Positions 1-6,275 of a DNA stretch of 14,087 nucleotides are shown here, piece by piece. The stretch is taken from positions 1 through 14,087 of the forward strand of contig JARKOV010000073.1 in assembly GCA_029975965.1 (NCBI GenBank), given 5' to 3'. Within the stretch, counting starts at the first letter, position 1; every line of letters starts with the position of its first letter. Position numbers and translations under genes: made by a program. Below the pieces are notes generated by a model that saw only the letters and a program-made list of their open reading frames with translations, made no database searches and had not been told where the DNA came from. The stretch is from Anaerolinea sp. Its GTDB lineage: Bacteria; Chloroflexota; Anaerolineae; Anaerolineales; Anaerolineaceae.

Positions 1-614
1 GGGTCTTCCGCCGGGAGAGCGGCGCTGCCGGCGAAGTAGGCGCGCACGTAGCCGCCCCATGCGCCGTCGAGCACGCCGGCGCGCAGCGGGATGGCCAGGA
101 TGTGGTCGCCGATTTTCGCGTCTGCGCGCAGCCAGGCGATAAATCCGGCCACGTGCAGCGCGTCCAGCGCTTCCTGGATGAGGTAGCGATTCTGCACGTC
201 GCCGGCTGAAAACGCCAGCACCGCTTCGCCGGTGGGGGCGTAAGCCTGGCGAAAGGCGTTCCACACGTTGAGGATTTTGCGGCGGGCCAGCGGCGTGCTC
301 CAGGTCAGCAAGCTGTCGGCGTAAGCCAGCATCTCCTCGGTGGTGCGCGCGGCTTGCTCGGCGGCGGGCAGGCAGCCGGCAGGCTCGCCGTAGACCGTCT
401 GTGAGGCGGGGGTAGGGGTCGAATTGAGTTGTGGCTGGCGATCGAGCGGGGTGAGGGTCGGCAACGGGGTGAAGGTGGGTTCGACCGCCGGCAGGGTGGC
501 GGGGATGTTGGCTGGCGCGCCAGGCGGAGCGGAAAGCGGCATGCAGGCTGAGAGGAACAGCAAAATGCTGATCCATGCACGGGCTAGCCTGGTTTTGGGG
601 GAACAGGACGACAT
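1..614 (-). CDS. Putative lipoprotein, partial (runs off the left edge)
   Basis: This reading frame starts at an ATG (complement of 612-614) and stays open for about 204 codons to the window edge, so the C-terminus is missing. The N-terminus is a lipoprotein signal peptide: basic residues (KTRLAR), a hydrophobic core (AWISILLFL) and the lipobox LSAC with Cys24 as the likely lipidated residue. A Thr/Pro-rich spacer follows (around residues 30-70, e.g. PTFTPLPTLTP), which is common in surface lipoproteins of Chloroflexota. From about residue 80 the sequence looks like a folded, mostly helical domain containing NVWNAFRQAY, VLAFSAGDVQNRYLIQEALD and WGGYVRAYFAGSAA. I do not recognise this domain and assign no function. 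The protein is probably anchored on the outer face of the membrane. It is divergent from the CPBP protease gene. The ATG sits 8 nt behind a TATAAT hexamer and 4 nt behind AGGA. The gene is supported by the coherent signal peptide and by codon use. Confidence 0.8.
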   Translation of the reverse strand, partial: MSSCSPKTRLARAWISILLFLSACMPLSAPPGAPANIPATLPAVEPTFTPLPTLTPLDRQPQLNSTPTPASQTVYGEPAGCLPAAEQAARTTEEMLAYADSLLTWSTPLARRKILNVWNAFRQAYAPTGEAVLAFSAGDVQNRYLIQEALDALHVAGFIAWLRADAKIGDHILAIPLRAGVLDGAWGGYVRAYFAGSAALPAED

Positions 615-622
615 TAATCCTG

Positions 623-628
623 ATTATA
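623..628 (-). promoter_or_regulatory. -10 hexamer (TATAAT) of the lipoprotein gene
   Basis: On the minus strand a perfect TATAAT ends 8 nt before the lipoprotein ATG. No convincing -35 hexamer lies 16-18 nt further upstream, where the sequence reads CTCAAC. If this box is used, transcription would begin at or within a base or two of the start codon, giving a leaderless or nearly leaderless mRNA. This is inference from spacing only. Confidence 0.4.
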
Positions 629-656
629 TCTGACTCGGGCGAGGGGTTGAGGCGCG

Positions 657-711
657 CCGGTTTGCCAACCGGGCAGGTGATGGTGTGTGATATTCACGCA
701 TTTCAATGCGT
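657..711. promoter_or_regulatory. Cluster of three short palindromes in the divergent intergenic region
   Basis: Three inverted repeats are directly visible. At 657-672 CCGGTT and AACCGG flank a 4-nt centre. At 687-697 GTGA and TCAC flank TAT. At 696-711 ACGCATT and AATGCGT flank a 2-nt centre. They lie upstream of both the minus-strand -10 at 623-628 and the plus-strand promoter candidate at 733-763, so they could be operators for a dimeric regulator of one or both genes. The 687-697 repeat resembles CRP half-sites but has a 3-nt instead of a 6-nt centre, so it is not a standard CRP site. Function is unproven. Confidence 0.3.
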
Positions 712-732
712 TTCCCCTGCACATTGCCCCTT

Positions 733-763
733 TTGTGCCACCATCCCGGCGGACTGCTATACA
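733..763 (+). promoter_or_regulatory. Weak sigma70-type promoter for the CPBP protease gene
   Basis: TTGTGC (733-738) and TATACA (758-763) are separated by 19 nt. The -10 is fair and the -35 is poor in its second half, with a spacer longer than optimal. Transcription from here would start near 770 and give a leader of about 54 nt before the preferred ATG at 824. It would also rule out the in-frame ATG at 764, which overlaps the end of the -10. Confidence 0.3.
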
Positions 764-823
764 ATGAAGGTGACCGTCGAATCGGACGGGAAGGATCGTC
801 ATCGCGGGCGGGAGGGAGGCCGG

Positions 824-1702
824 ATGAGCGCGGAGGAAGCGAAGTCGGCGGATCGGGGGAGGGTTGAGGGGCCTGCCGCGATGCGTCGCGCCCCGGTCAC
901 GGCGCGGCAGAAAGCCCTGGCAGTCGGAGAGGTTTGCGGGGTGTTCCTGTTGGGCGTGCTCGTCTTCCGCGGGCTGAGGCAACTCGGCACGCTGGAGGCG
1001 CTCGGCGGGCTGAGCGGGCTGTTTACCCCACGCAGCTTCGCTCCATACGGCGGGCTGCTGGTCACCGTCCTGGCCCTGTTGATTTTGACGCGGCGGAACC
1101 TGACCGCTTACGGGCTCACCTTGCGACCCGCACGCTACCACCTGGGCATTTTCCTGTCCGGTTTCATCCCGGTGTTTCTGCTGGCGGTTTGCTTGACCCA
1201 GATCGACTGGCAAAGCTGGGGTGGGGGGGCGCTCGTCTCGGTCATCGCGCTGGCGATGCTGGCGCTGGCGGCCTGGCTGCTGCGCAACAAGCCCACGCTC
1301 CCTCCGCTGGCCCTCCTGGGGCTCGCGCTGGCCTGGCAGCCCGCTCAGGCATCCGCGGGGGAGAAGGCTTTGCTGGACGTGGTCTATTTTTACGTTTTCG
1401 TGGGTCTGGCGGAGGAAATTCTTTTCCGCGGTTACCTCTTGTCGCGTTTGAACGAGGTCTTCGAGCGGCGTTTTTCACTCCTCGGCATCCCCTTCGGGCC
1501 GGGACTGCTGATCTCTGCGCTGCTGTTTGGCCTGTGGCACGCCGCGCAGGCGCCGTTGAACCCGCTGGTCTGGCCGCAGGCGCTGTGGACCACCTTCGCC
1601 GGGCTGATCTTCGGGCTGGTGCGCGAGAAGAGCGGCAGTATCGCTGCGCCGGCCCTGCTGCATGGAATCTTGAACTACGGACCCCCAAGCGCTGCTGTTT
1701 GA
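824..1702 (+). CDS. CPBP-family (CAAX/Abi type) intramembrane metalloprotease
   Basis: This 292-residue polytopic membrane protein carries the three motifs of the CPBP (Abi) family: EExxxR as Glu197-Glu198...Arg202 (AEEILFRGY), FxxxH as Phe235...His239 (FGLWH), and HxxxN as His280...Asn284 (HGILN). In characterised members (Rce1, MmRce1) these Glu and His residues form a glutamate intramembrane protease site. About six to eight hydrophobic segments are visible before and around them. Bacterial members have varied or unknown substrates, so the substrate here cannot be named. The start at 824 is chosen because GGAGG (811-815) lies 8 nt upstream and the residues from there form a short polar leader before the first membrane helix. 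In-frame ATGs at 764 and 575 lie in the promoter region or inside the opposite gene. The C-terminus ends only 8 residues after the third motif, which is short for the family but not obviously a truncation. The next gene has its own promoter just downstream. Confidence 0.87.
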   Translation: MSAEEAKSADRGRVEGPAAMRRAPVTARQKALAVGEVCGVFLLGVLVFRGLRQLGTLEALGGLSGLFTPRSFAPYGGLLVTVLALLILTRRNLTAYGLTLRPARYHLGIFLSGFIPVFLLAVCLTQIDWQSWGGGALVSVIALAMLALAAWLLRNKPTLPPLALLGLALAWQPAQASAGEKALLDVVYFYVFVGLAEEILFRGYLLSRLNEVFERRFSLLGIPFGPGLLISALLFGLWHAAQAPLNPLVWPQALWTTFAGLIFGLVREKSGSIAAPALLHGILNYGPPSAAV

Positions 1703-1729
1703 CCTGTTCTTTTAGAAAATCTGCCCGGC

Positions 1730-1758
1730 TTGACCGTCCCTGGTGCATATGTTATGAT
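1730..1758 (+). promoter_or_regulatory. Strong sigma70-type promoter for the LysM-M23 gene
   Basis: TTGACC (1730-1735) and TATGAT (1753-1758) are separated by exactly 17 nt, making this the best promoter in the window. Transcription should start near 1765, directly before the ATG at 1784. It decides the start of the downstream gene: the in-frame TTG at 1730 is the -35 box itself, and the ATGs at 1754 and 1757 lie in the -10 box. It would also drive the MEMO1-family gene and possibly the CNNM gene. Confidence 0.7.
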
Positions 1759-1783
1759 GCTCAAAGAGGATTTCAACAGAACA

Positions 1784-2986
1784 ATGAGCGAGGATTCAAG
1801 TACGACCCCCGCCCCCCTTCCCGAAGATCAGGAACTGGTAGAAGCGCAGGCGCCGCAGCGGCGCTGGAACGACGTGTGGGAAAGCGTGGTACGGCTGGGG
1901 CTTGGCGAAAGTGCTTTGCGTATCGGTACCGTGGTGGCTTCCATTGCCCTCGTCCTGCTGGTCGTATGGGTGATGCGAAGTTTGTATTTAAGCGGCCGGG
2001 TGGAACCCGCGGCCGATTCGTCTGCGCTGGCAGCCGCGCTACCTACGGTGACGCCGACGGTTGCCGCCCCCCAACTGGTCGTGCCGGCGGCGTATCGCTA
2101 CAGCCTGGGCATCCCACGCCTGGCGCAGATTCACACCTCCCGCCCTGAAAAACCGCGTTTCGAGATCGACACCTACGAGGTGCAGCCGGGGGATTCGGTG
2201 TTCGCCATCGCGGAAAAATTTGGCATCAAGCCTCAGACGATCCTGTGGGGCAACTTCGACACCCTCGCCGACGACCCCCACCGCCTGCAGCCGGGCATGA
2301 CGCTCAATATCCTGCCGATGGACGGCGTGCTATATTCCTGGCACGCTGGCGACGGCCTGAACGGCGTGGCGGAGTTCTTCGGTGTGACCCCCGACGCGAT
2401 CATCGATTGGCCGGGCAACAACCTCTCGCGCGAGACGGTGGGCGACTTTTCCAATCCCAACATCGCGCCCGACACGCGCATCTTTGTCCCCGGCGGGACG
2501 CGGGCGTTCATCTCCTGGAGCGCGCCGTTGATCAGCCGCACCGACCCGGCGGCAGCCAAGATTTTCGGCCCCGGCTATTGTGGCACCCAGTACGACGGGT
2601 ACATCGGGCAGGGCGCATTCGTCTGGCCGACCACCGCCACCTATCTCTCGGGTTTCGACTACACTCCTGACACCAACCATTGGGGCATCGATATCGCCGG
2701 CGCGCTGGGCAACCCCATCTACGCGGCCGATTCGGGTGTGGTGGTGTACTCCGGCTGGAACGATTGGGGCTACGGCTACGTGATCGTCATCGACCATGGC
2801 AACGGCTGGCAGACGTTGTACGCGCACCTCAGCCAGATCTATTCGGGCTGCGGCGCGAGCGTCTCGGTGGGTGACACGATCGGGGCGATGGGCAGCACCG
2901 GTCGATCCACCGGTCCGCACCTGCATTTTGAGCTGATGAATGCCTCCGGAGTGCGCGTCAATCCGCACAACTACCTGCAGAAATAA
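1784..2986 (+). CDS. Membrane-anchored LysM-domain M23 family metallopeptidase
   Basis: This is a 400-residue protein. A cytosolic, acidic N-terminus leads to one membrane anchor at about residues 47-67 (VVASIALVLLVVWVM) and a short Thr/Pro/Ala linker. Two LysM-like repeats follow: residues 131-179, a clear one (YEVQPGDSVFAIAEKFGI...LQPGMTLNILP), and 183-237, a weaker one (HAGDGLNGVAEFFGVTPDAI). The C-terminal M23 domain has the zinc ligands of the LytM/lysostaphin family: HxxxD as His299/Asp303 (HWGIDIAG), the HxH pair His379/His381 (GPHLHFEL), and the catalytic-type His348 (YAHLS). The predicted role is cell-wall endopeptidase activity outside the membrane, cutting peptide cross-links while bound to glycan through LysM. 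Because all metal ligands are present, it is unlikely to be one of the inactive EnvC/NlpD-type activators. The ATG at 1784 is chosen from the promoter position. The SD-like AGAGGA at 1765-1770 is 13 nt away, so the leader is very short and initiation may be unusual. The MEMO1-family gene follows after 4 nt. Confidence 0.9.
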   Translation: MSEDSSTTPAPLPEDQELVEAQAPQRRWNDVWESVVRLGLGESALRIGTVVASIALVLLVVWVMRSLYLSGRVEPAADSSALAAALPTVTPTVAAPQLVVPAAYRYSLGIPRLAQIHTSRPEKPRFEIDTYEVQPGDSVFAIAEKFGIKPQTILWGNFDTLADDPHRLQPGMTLNILPMDGVLYSWHAGDGLNGVAEFFGVTPDAIIDWPGNNLSRETVGDFSNPNIAPDTRIFVPGGTRAFISWSAPLISRTDPAAAKIFGPGYCGTQYDGYIGQGAFVWPTTATYLSGFDYTPDTNHWGIDIAGALGNPIYAADSGVVVYSGWNDWGYGYVIVIDHGNGWQTLYAHLSQIYSGCGASVSVGDTIGAMGSTGRSTGPHLHFELMNASGVRVNPHNYLQK

Positions 2987-2990
2987 AGCA

Positions 2991-3833
2991 ATGAACGCAA
3001 TCGCAGATGTACGACCCTCTCCGATTGCCGGAACGTGGTACACCGGCAATGCGGATCAACTGCGCCGCCAGGTGACGGGCTACCTGGACGCGGCGCGCCT
3101 GCCGGAATTGACCGGCGAGGTGGTGGCGGTGATCGCGCCGCACGCCGGTCACCGCTATTCCGGGCGCACAGCGGGCCACGCCTTTGCGGCTGTCCGCGGG
3201 GCGTCCCCCGAGTTGGTCGCCGTGGTCTCGCCGATGCACGCTCCCTATCCTGGGGTAGTGCTCACCACCGCTCACCGCGCCTATGGCACGCCGCTGGGTC
3301 CGCTGTGGGTGGACGAGGCGGCGCGGGACGAGATGGATCGCGCGCTTTCGGCGCAGGGCCTGGAACTGGTGCGCGTGGCGGGTGACAGTGAGCATTCGCT
3401 GGAGATCGAGCTGCCATTCTTGCAGGTGGCGTTGCAAGGCGAGTTCAAGCTGTTGCCGCTGATGGTGCGCAGTCTCTCGCCGCTGGTGGCGCGGCAGGTG
3501 GGCCAGGCGCTGGCCCAGGTGCTGGGCGCGCGCCGCGCTTTGCTGGTTGCCAGCACCGACCTCTCGCACTTCTACCCGGCTGAGCTTGCCAACCAGCTCG
3601 ACGGGGAAATGCTGCGCCGCATGCGCGGGTTCAACCCGCAGGACCTGTTCGAGGCGGAGCGCAGCGCGAAAGGGTTTGCCTGCGGCCTGGCGGCGGTGGC
3701 TGCGGTGATGTGGGCGGCGCGCAGCCTGGGCGCCGATACGGTCGAAATTCTCCACCACAGCACCTCCGGCGACGAGACGGGGGACGATTCATCGGTTGTG
3801 GGTTATGGGGCCGCCGCCATTTTGAAACACTGA
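2991..3833 (+). CDS. MEMO1-family protein (AmmeMemoRadiSam system protein B-like)
   Basis: This 280-residue protein spans the full length of the MEMO1/YJR008W family, which has the fold of class III extradiol (LigB-type) dioxygenases. Family landmarks in order: the N-terminal PSPIAGTWYTGNADQL; IAPHAGHRYSG with His51; VVSPMHAP with His83; GDSEHSLEIELPFLQ with Glu134/His135; STDLSHF with Asp190 and His193; and HHSTSGDETGDDSSVVGYG near the end. His51 and His83 correspond to the metal-ligand positions of human MEMO1. The third human ligand, a Cys, falls in the SGDETGD segment, where bacterial relatives usually lack Cys. The biochemical role of bacterial members is unknown. Many occur beside an AMMECR1 protein and a radical SAM enzyme, neither of which is in this window. 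The ATG at 2991 is 4 nt after the peptidase stop, so the two genes are very likely one transcription unit. Upstream in-frame codons overlap the peptidase and are not needed. Confidence 0.88.
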   Translation: MNAIADVRPSPIAGTWYTGNADQLRRQVTGYLDAARLPELTGEVVAVIAPHAGHRYSGRTAGHAFAAVRGASPELVAVVSPMHAPYPGVVLTTAHRAYGTPLGPLWVDEAARDEMDRALSAQGLELVRVAGDSEHSLEIELPFLQVALQGEFKLLPLMVRSLSPLVARQVGQALAQVLGARRALLVASTDLSHFYPAELANQLDGEMLRRMRGFNPQDLFEAERSAKGFACGLAAVAAVMWAARSLGADTVEILHHSTSGDETGDDSSVVGYGAAAILKH

Positions 3834-3882
3834 GCCGCCGAGGGGCAGTCTATCAACGCGCTCGAGGGCGGTTGAGTTTCGC

Positions 3883-5208
3883 ATGAGTTTTGGCCAGATC
3901 TTTTTTATCGTCGTCCTGATCGCTCTCAACGGCTTTTTTGTGGGGGTAGAGTTTGCCGTGGTGGCCTCGCGCCGCACGCGGCTTGACCTGCTGACCGGTA
4001 TCGATGACTCGGCTGCGCAACTGGTGCGCCACTGGCTGGAGAACGAATCCTCGCGCGACCGGTTGATCGCCGCTTCCCAGCTTGGCATCACGCTGGTCAG
4101 CCTGGCGCTGGGCGCTGCCGGTGAAAACGCCTTCGAGGCCTGGCTGGACCCCTACTTCCACGACCTTCCGCTTCCCCCACAGGTGCAGTTTCTCAAAGGT
4201 TTGGTGACGGCGTTGCCGTTAATCCTCTCGTTGACCGTGGTGACCAGCCTGCACGTCGTGCTGGGCGAGCAGGTGCCCAAGGTGGCGGTGCTGCGCAACC
4301 CAGAGCGCTTCGCCCTGGTCGCGGCGCGCCCGATGCAGGTCTTCATCTTCGTCTTCCGCGGGTTCGTCAGCCTGCTGGACTGGGCCACGCGCAGCATTCT
4401 CAAGCTCGCGGGGCTGACTTCCAACGGTCACGCGCACTCGGCGGTCAGCTCGCTGGATGAGCTGCGCCAGATCGTCTCGGGACCGGAGGTGGAAAACATC
4501 GTCGATCCGCCAGAGCGCGAGATGCTCTCGGCGGTGATCGATTTCAGCGGCCTGGTCGTGCGCCAGGTGGTCATTCCGCGCACCGAGCTGGTCGCGGTGG
4601 AAGCCGGGGCTTCACTGCGCGAAGTGGCCCAGCTGGCTGCCCAGGAAGGGGTGACCAAGCTGCCGGTGTATGAAAACAACCTGGACCAGATCATCGGCGT
4701 GATCCATCTCAAGGACTTGATGTCTCGTTGGTTGGAGAATAACCTGCAGGATGGCGCGGCGCGTGACCTGGCTCGCGAGGCTTTTTTCGTGCCGGATAGC
4801 CTGCCGGTCAACGATCTGCTGGTGCAGTTCCGCGAGCGCCGCCAGCACATGGCGATCGTTCTCGACGAATATGGCGGCACGGCCGGGCTGGTGACGCTGG
4901 AAGACCTGTTGGAGGAGATTGTCGGTGACGTCCAGGACCCCTTTGACCTAGAGCCGCCTGAGATCGAGCACCTGCCGGACGGGACGGCCTTGATCGACGG
5001 GATGACCCTGATCGATGAGATCAATTCCAGCTTTGGGTTGCACCTGGCGGACGCGAATTACGACACCATCGCGGGTTACGTGCTGGGGCGGCTGGGGCAT
5101 ATCCCACAAGCCGGCGAGGTGATTGAAGAGCCTACAGAGGGCATCCGTCTCAAGGTGGAAAGCATGGACCGCCTGCGCATTGCGCGGGTCGCGCTGAGCC
5201 GCCTCTAA
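3883..5208 (+). CDS. CNNM/CBS-pair (CorC/HlyC-type) membrane protein
   Basis: This 441-residue protein has the three-part build of the CorC/HlyC/CNNM family. Residues 1-180 are the CNNM (DUF21) membrane domain, with a hydrophobic start (IFFIVVLIALNGFFVGVEFAV), the segment ITLVSLALGAAGENAFE and the conserved HVVLGEQVPK (124-133). Residues 205-350 are a CBS pair, including IPRTEL (231-236), GVIHLKDL and DEYGGTAGLVTLEDLLEEIVGD (residues 328-349). Residues 355-438 are the C-terminal CorC_HlyC domain, with ALIDGMTLIDEIN and YDTIAGYVLGRLG. Structurally characterised relatives are Na+-coupled Mg2+ exporters regulated by nucleotide binding to the CBS pair, so a role in divalent-cation efflux is the best guess. 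Substrate and direction are not shown by the sequence. It starts 49 nt after the MEMO1-family stop with only a weak ribosome binding site. I found no convincing promoter in the gap, so read-through from the M23-MEMO unit is plausible. Confidence 0.92.
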   Translation: MSFGQIFFIVVLIALNGFFVGVEFAVVASRRTRLDLLTGIDDSAAQLVRHWLENESSRDRLIAASQLGITLVSLALGAAGENAFEAWLDPYFHDLPLPPQVQFLKGLVTALPLILSLTVVTSLHVVLGEQVPKVAVLRNPERFALVAARPMQVFIFVFRGFVSLLDWATRSILKLAGLTSNGHAHSAVSSLDELRQIVSGPEVENIVDPPEREMLSAVIDFSGLVVRQVVIPRTELVAVEAGASLREVAQLAAQEGVTKLPVYENNLDQIIGVIHLKDLMSRWLENNLQDGAARDLAREAFFVPDSLPVNDLLVQFRERRQHMAIVLDEYGGTAGLVTLEDLLEEIVGDVQDPFDLEPPEIEHLPDGTALIDGMTLIDEINSSFGLHLADANYDTIAGYVLGRLGHIPQAGEVIEEPTEGIRLKVESMDRLRIARVALSRL

Positions 5209-5258
5209 CAGCCCGCGATCTATCCATCTCCATGTCCAACCGAGACGGCGACCGGATG

Positions 5259-5331
5259 TAAAATTAGGCATTCGGAGGATTTTTCCTCCTAAAGCTGTGC
5301 GGCGAAAAATTCATTAATCGAGGAATAGAAT
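5259..5331 (+). promoter_or_regulatory. Leader of the alpha/beta hydrolase gene: -10-like box, small hairpin and SD
   Basis: The 123-nt gap after the CNNM gene contains TAAAAT (5259-5264) without a good -35. It also holds a 6-bp inverted repeat, GGAGGA (5274-5279) and TCCTCC (5284-5289), around a TTTT loop. An excellent SD, GAGGA (5320-5324), lies 7 nt before the ATG at 5332 and fixes the start. The hairpin has no U-tract after it, so it is not a typical intrinsic terminator. Its left arm is itself SD-like but lies 52 nt from the start codon. Confidence 0.3.
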
Positions 5332-6153
5332 ATGCTTCCCCATTGGACGGAAAAGGACCTGGTGGTCAACGGTAACAAAATTCATTACACCCGCACCGGC
5401 GACGGCAGCAAGCCGCCGGTGGTGCTGGCGCACGGTTTCTCGGATAGCGGCCTGTGCTGGCTGCCGGTGGCGCAGGAGCTGGAAGCGCACTACGACGTGA
5501 TCCTGCCGGACGCGCGCGGGCACGGCCTTTCGGCGCGGTTGACACCAGGCGAAGCGCTGGACATGCCCGGCGACCTGGCCGGACTGGTGCGCGCGCTGGG
5601 GCTGGATCGACCGGTGATCGGCGGGCACTCGATGGGCGGCAGCGTCAGTGGACGGCTCGCGGCGCGTTATCCGGGTCTGGCCAGGGCGCTGATCCTCGAG
5701 GACCCGGGCTGGTTCGACCGTCCCGCGGAGAAACCCACGGACGAACCTCGTCAACCCAGCCCTTACCAGGCATGGCTGATGTCGCTGAGCGGCAAGAGCG
5801 TCGAGGAGGTGATGGCCAAGTGCCGCGCCGACAGCCCTGCCTGGGCGGAGGTGGAGCTGCGCCCGTGGGCGATGTCGAAGCTGCAATTCGACCCCACCTT
5901 TTTCCAGGCCGATTTTGGAGAGGAAGAAAACTGGCGCAATACGGCGCGAGCGATCGATTGCCCGGTGCTGTTGCTCACCGCGGATGTGGAGAAAGGGGCG
6001 CTGATCAGCCCGGAGATGGCGCAGGCGGCGGTTGGGTTGAACGGTCGCATCCGCGTGGCGCATGTTCCCGGCGCGGGTCACAACGTGCGCCGCGAAGGGT
6101 ACGCGGAGTTTATGCGCCTGGTGAAGGGTTTCCTGAAAGAGATCTACCCCTAA
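5332..6153 (+). CDS. Alpha/beta-fold hydrolase
   Basis: This 273-residue, full-length single-domain alpha/beta hydrolase has no signal peptide and is presumably cytosolic. The oxyanion-hole motif is VLAHGFSDSG (His34-Gly35). The nucleophile elbow is GGHSMGGS with Ser100, the acid is probably Asp218 (LLLTADVEKGAL), and the catalytic His is His250 (VPGAGHNVRR). The DARGHGLSA motif at 60-68 is typical of the esterase, epoxide hydrolase and haloperoxidase-like branch. A lid-like helical insert spans about residues 130-205. The substrate cannot be told from the sequence. Many such enzymes act on small esters or lactones, and the presence of Ser as nucleophile argues against epoxide hydrolase or dehalogenase activity, which use Asp. 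It is flanked by 123 nt upstream and 122 nt downstream and is probably transcribed on its own or with the CNNM gene. Confidence 0.88.
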   Translation: MLPHWTEKDLVVNGNKIHYTRTGDGSKPPVVLAHGFSDSGLCWLPVAQELEAHYDVILPDARGHGLSARLTPGEALDMPGDLAGLVRALGLDRPVIGGHSMGGSVSGRLAARYPGLARALILEDPGWFDRPAEKPTDEPRQPSPYQAWLMSLSGKSVEEVMAKCRADSPAWAEVELRPWAMSKLQFDPTFFQADFGEEENWRNTARAIDCPVLLLTADVEKGALISPEMAQAAVGLNGRIRVAHVPGAGHNVRREGYAEFMRLVKGFLKEIYP

Positions 6154-6199
6154 GACGCGGGTCGACCCGCCCGGCGCGCTGGTTGCCTGCCTGGAGCGC

Positions 6200-6235
6200 G
6201 TCCTTGCGAGATCGCGCAGCGGTCGAAGCAATCTC
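6200..6235. repeat. REP-like short palindromic intergenic element
   Basis: The 36-nt segment begins GTCCTTGCGAGATCG and ends TCGAAGCAATCTC. Outer arms TTGC (6204-6207) and GCAA (6228-6231) are complementary. GAGAT (6208-6212) can alternatively pair with ATCTC (6231-6235), and GCGA/TCGC form a third small palindrome at 6206-6215. It strongly resembles the family of interspersed intergenic elements of the form TCATTGCGAG...CGAAGCAATCTC that I know from Chloroflexota and other bacterial genomes. Only one copy lies in this window, so repetition in the genome is inferred. Confidence 0.5.
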
Positions 6236-6262
6236 TCCGCTATGGGCCACCCCAATATGGTT

Positions 6263-6268
6263 TAGAAT
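6263..6268 (+). promoter_or_regulatory. -10-like hexamer (TAGAAT) directly before priA
   Basis: TAGAAT ends 7 nt before the priA ATG. That spacing would place the transcription start on or next to the A of the ATG. There is no recognisable -35 and no strong SD; AAAGG lies directly next to the start. This is a candidate for a leaderless start, inferred from spacing. Confidence 0.35.
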
Positions 6269-6275
6269 CAAAGGT

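Noticed and set aside
424..633. Plus-strand open frames at the left end
   Set aside because: They oppose the lipoprotein gene, whose signal peptide, lipobox and Thr/Pro linker make the minus strand the coding strand.
686..698. CRP-like site TGTGA...TCACG in the divergent region
   Set aside because: The half-sites are 3 nt apart; CRP/FNR-type sites need about 6 nt.
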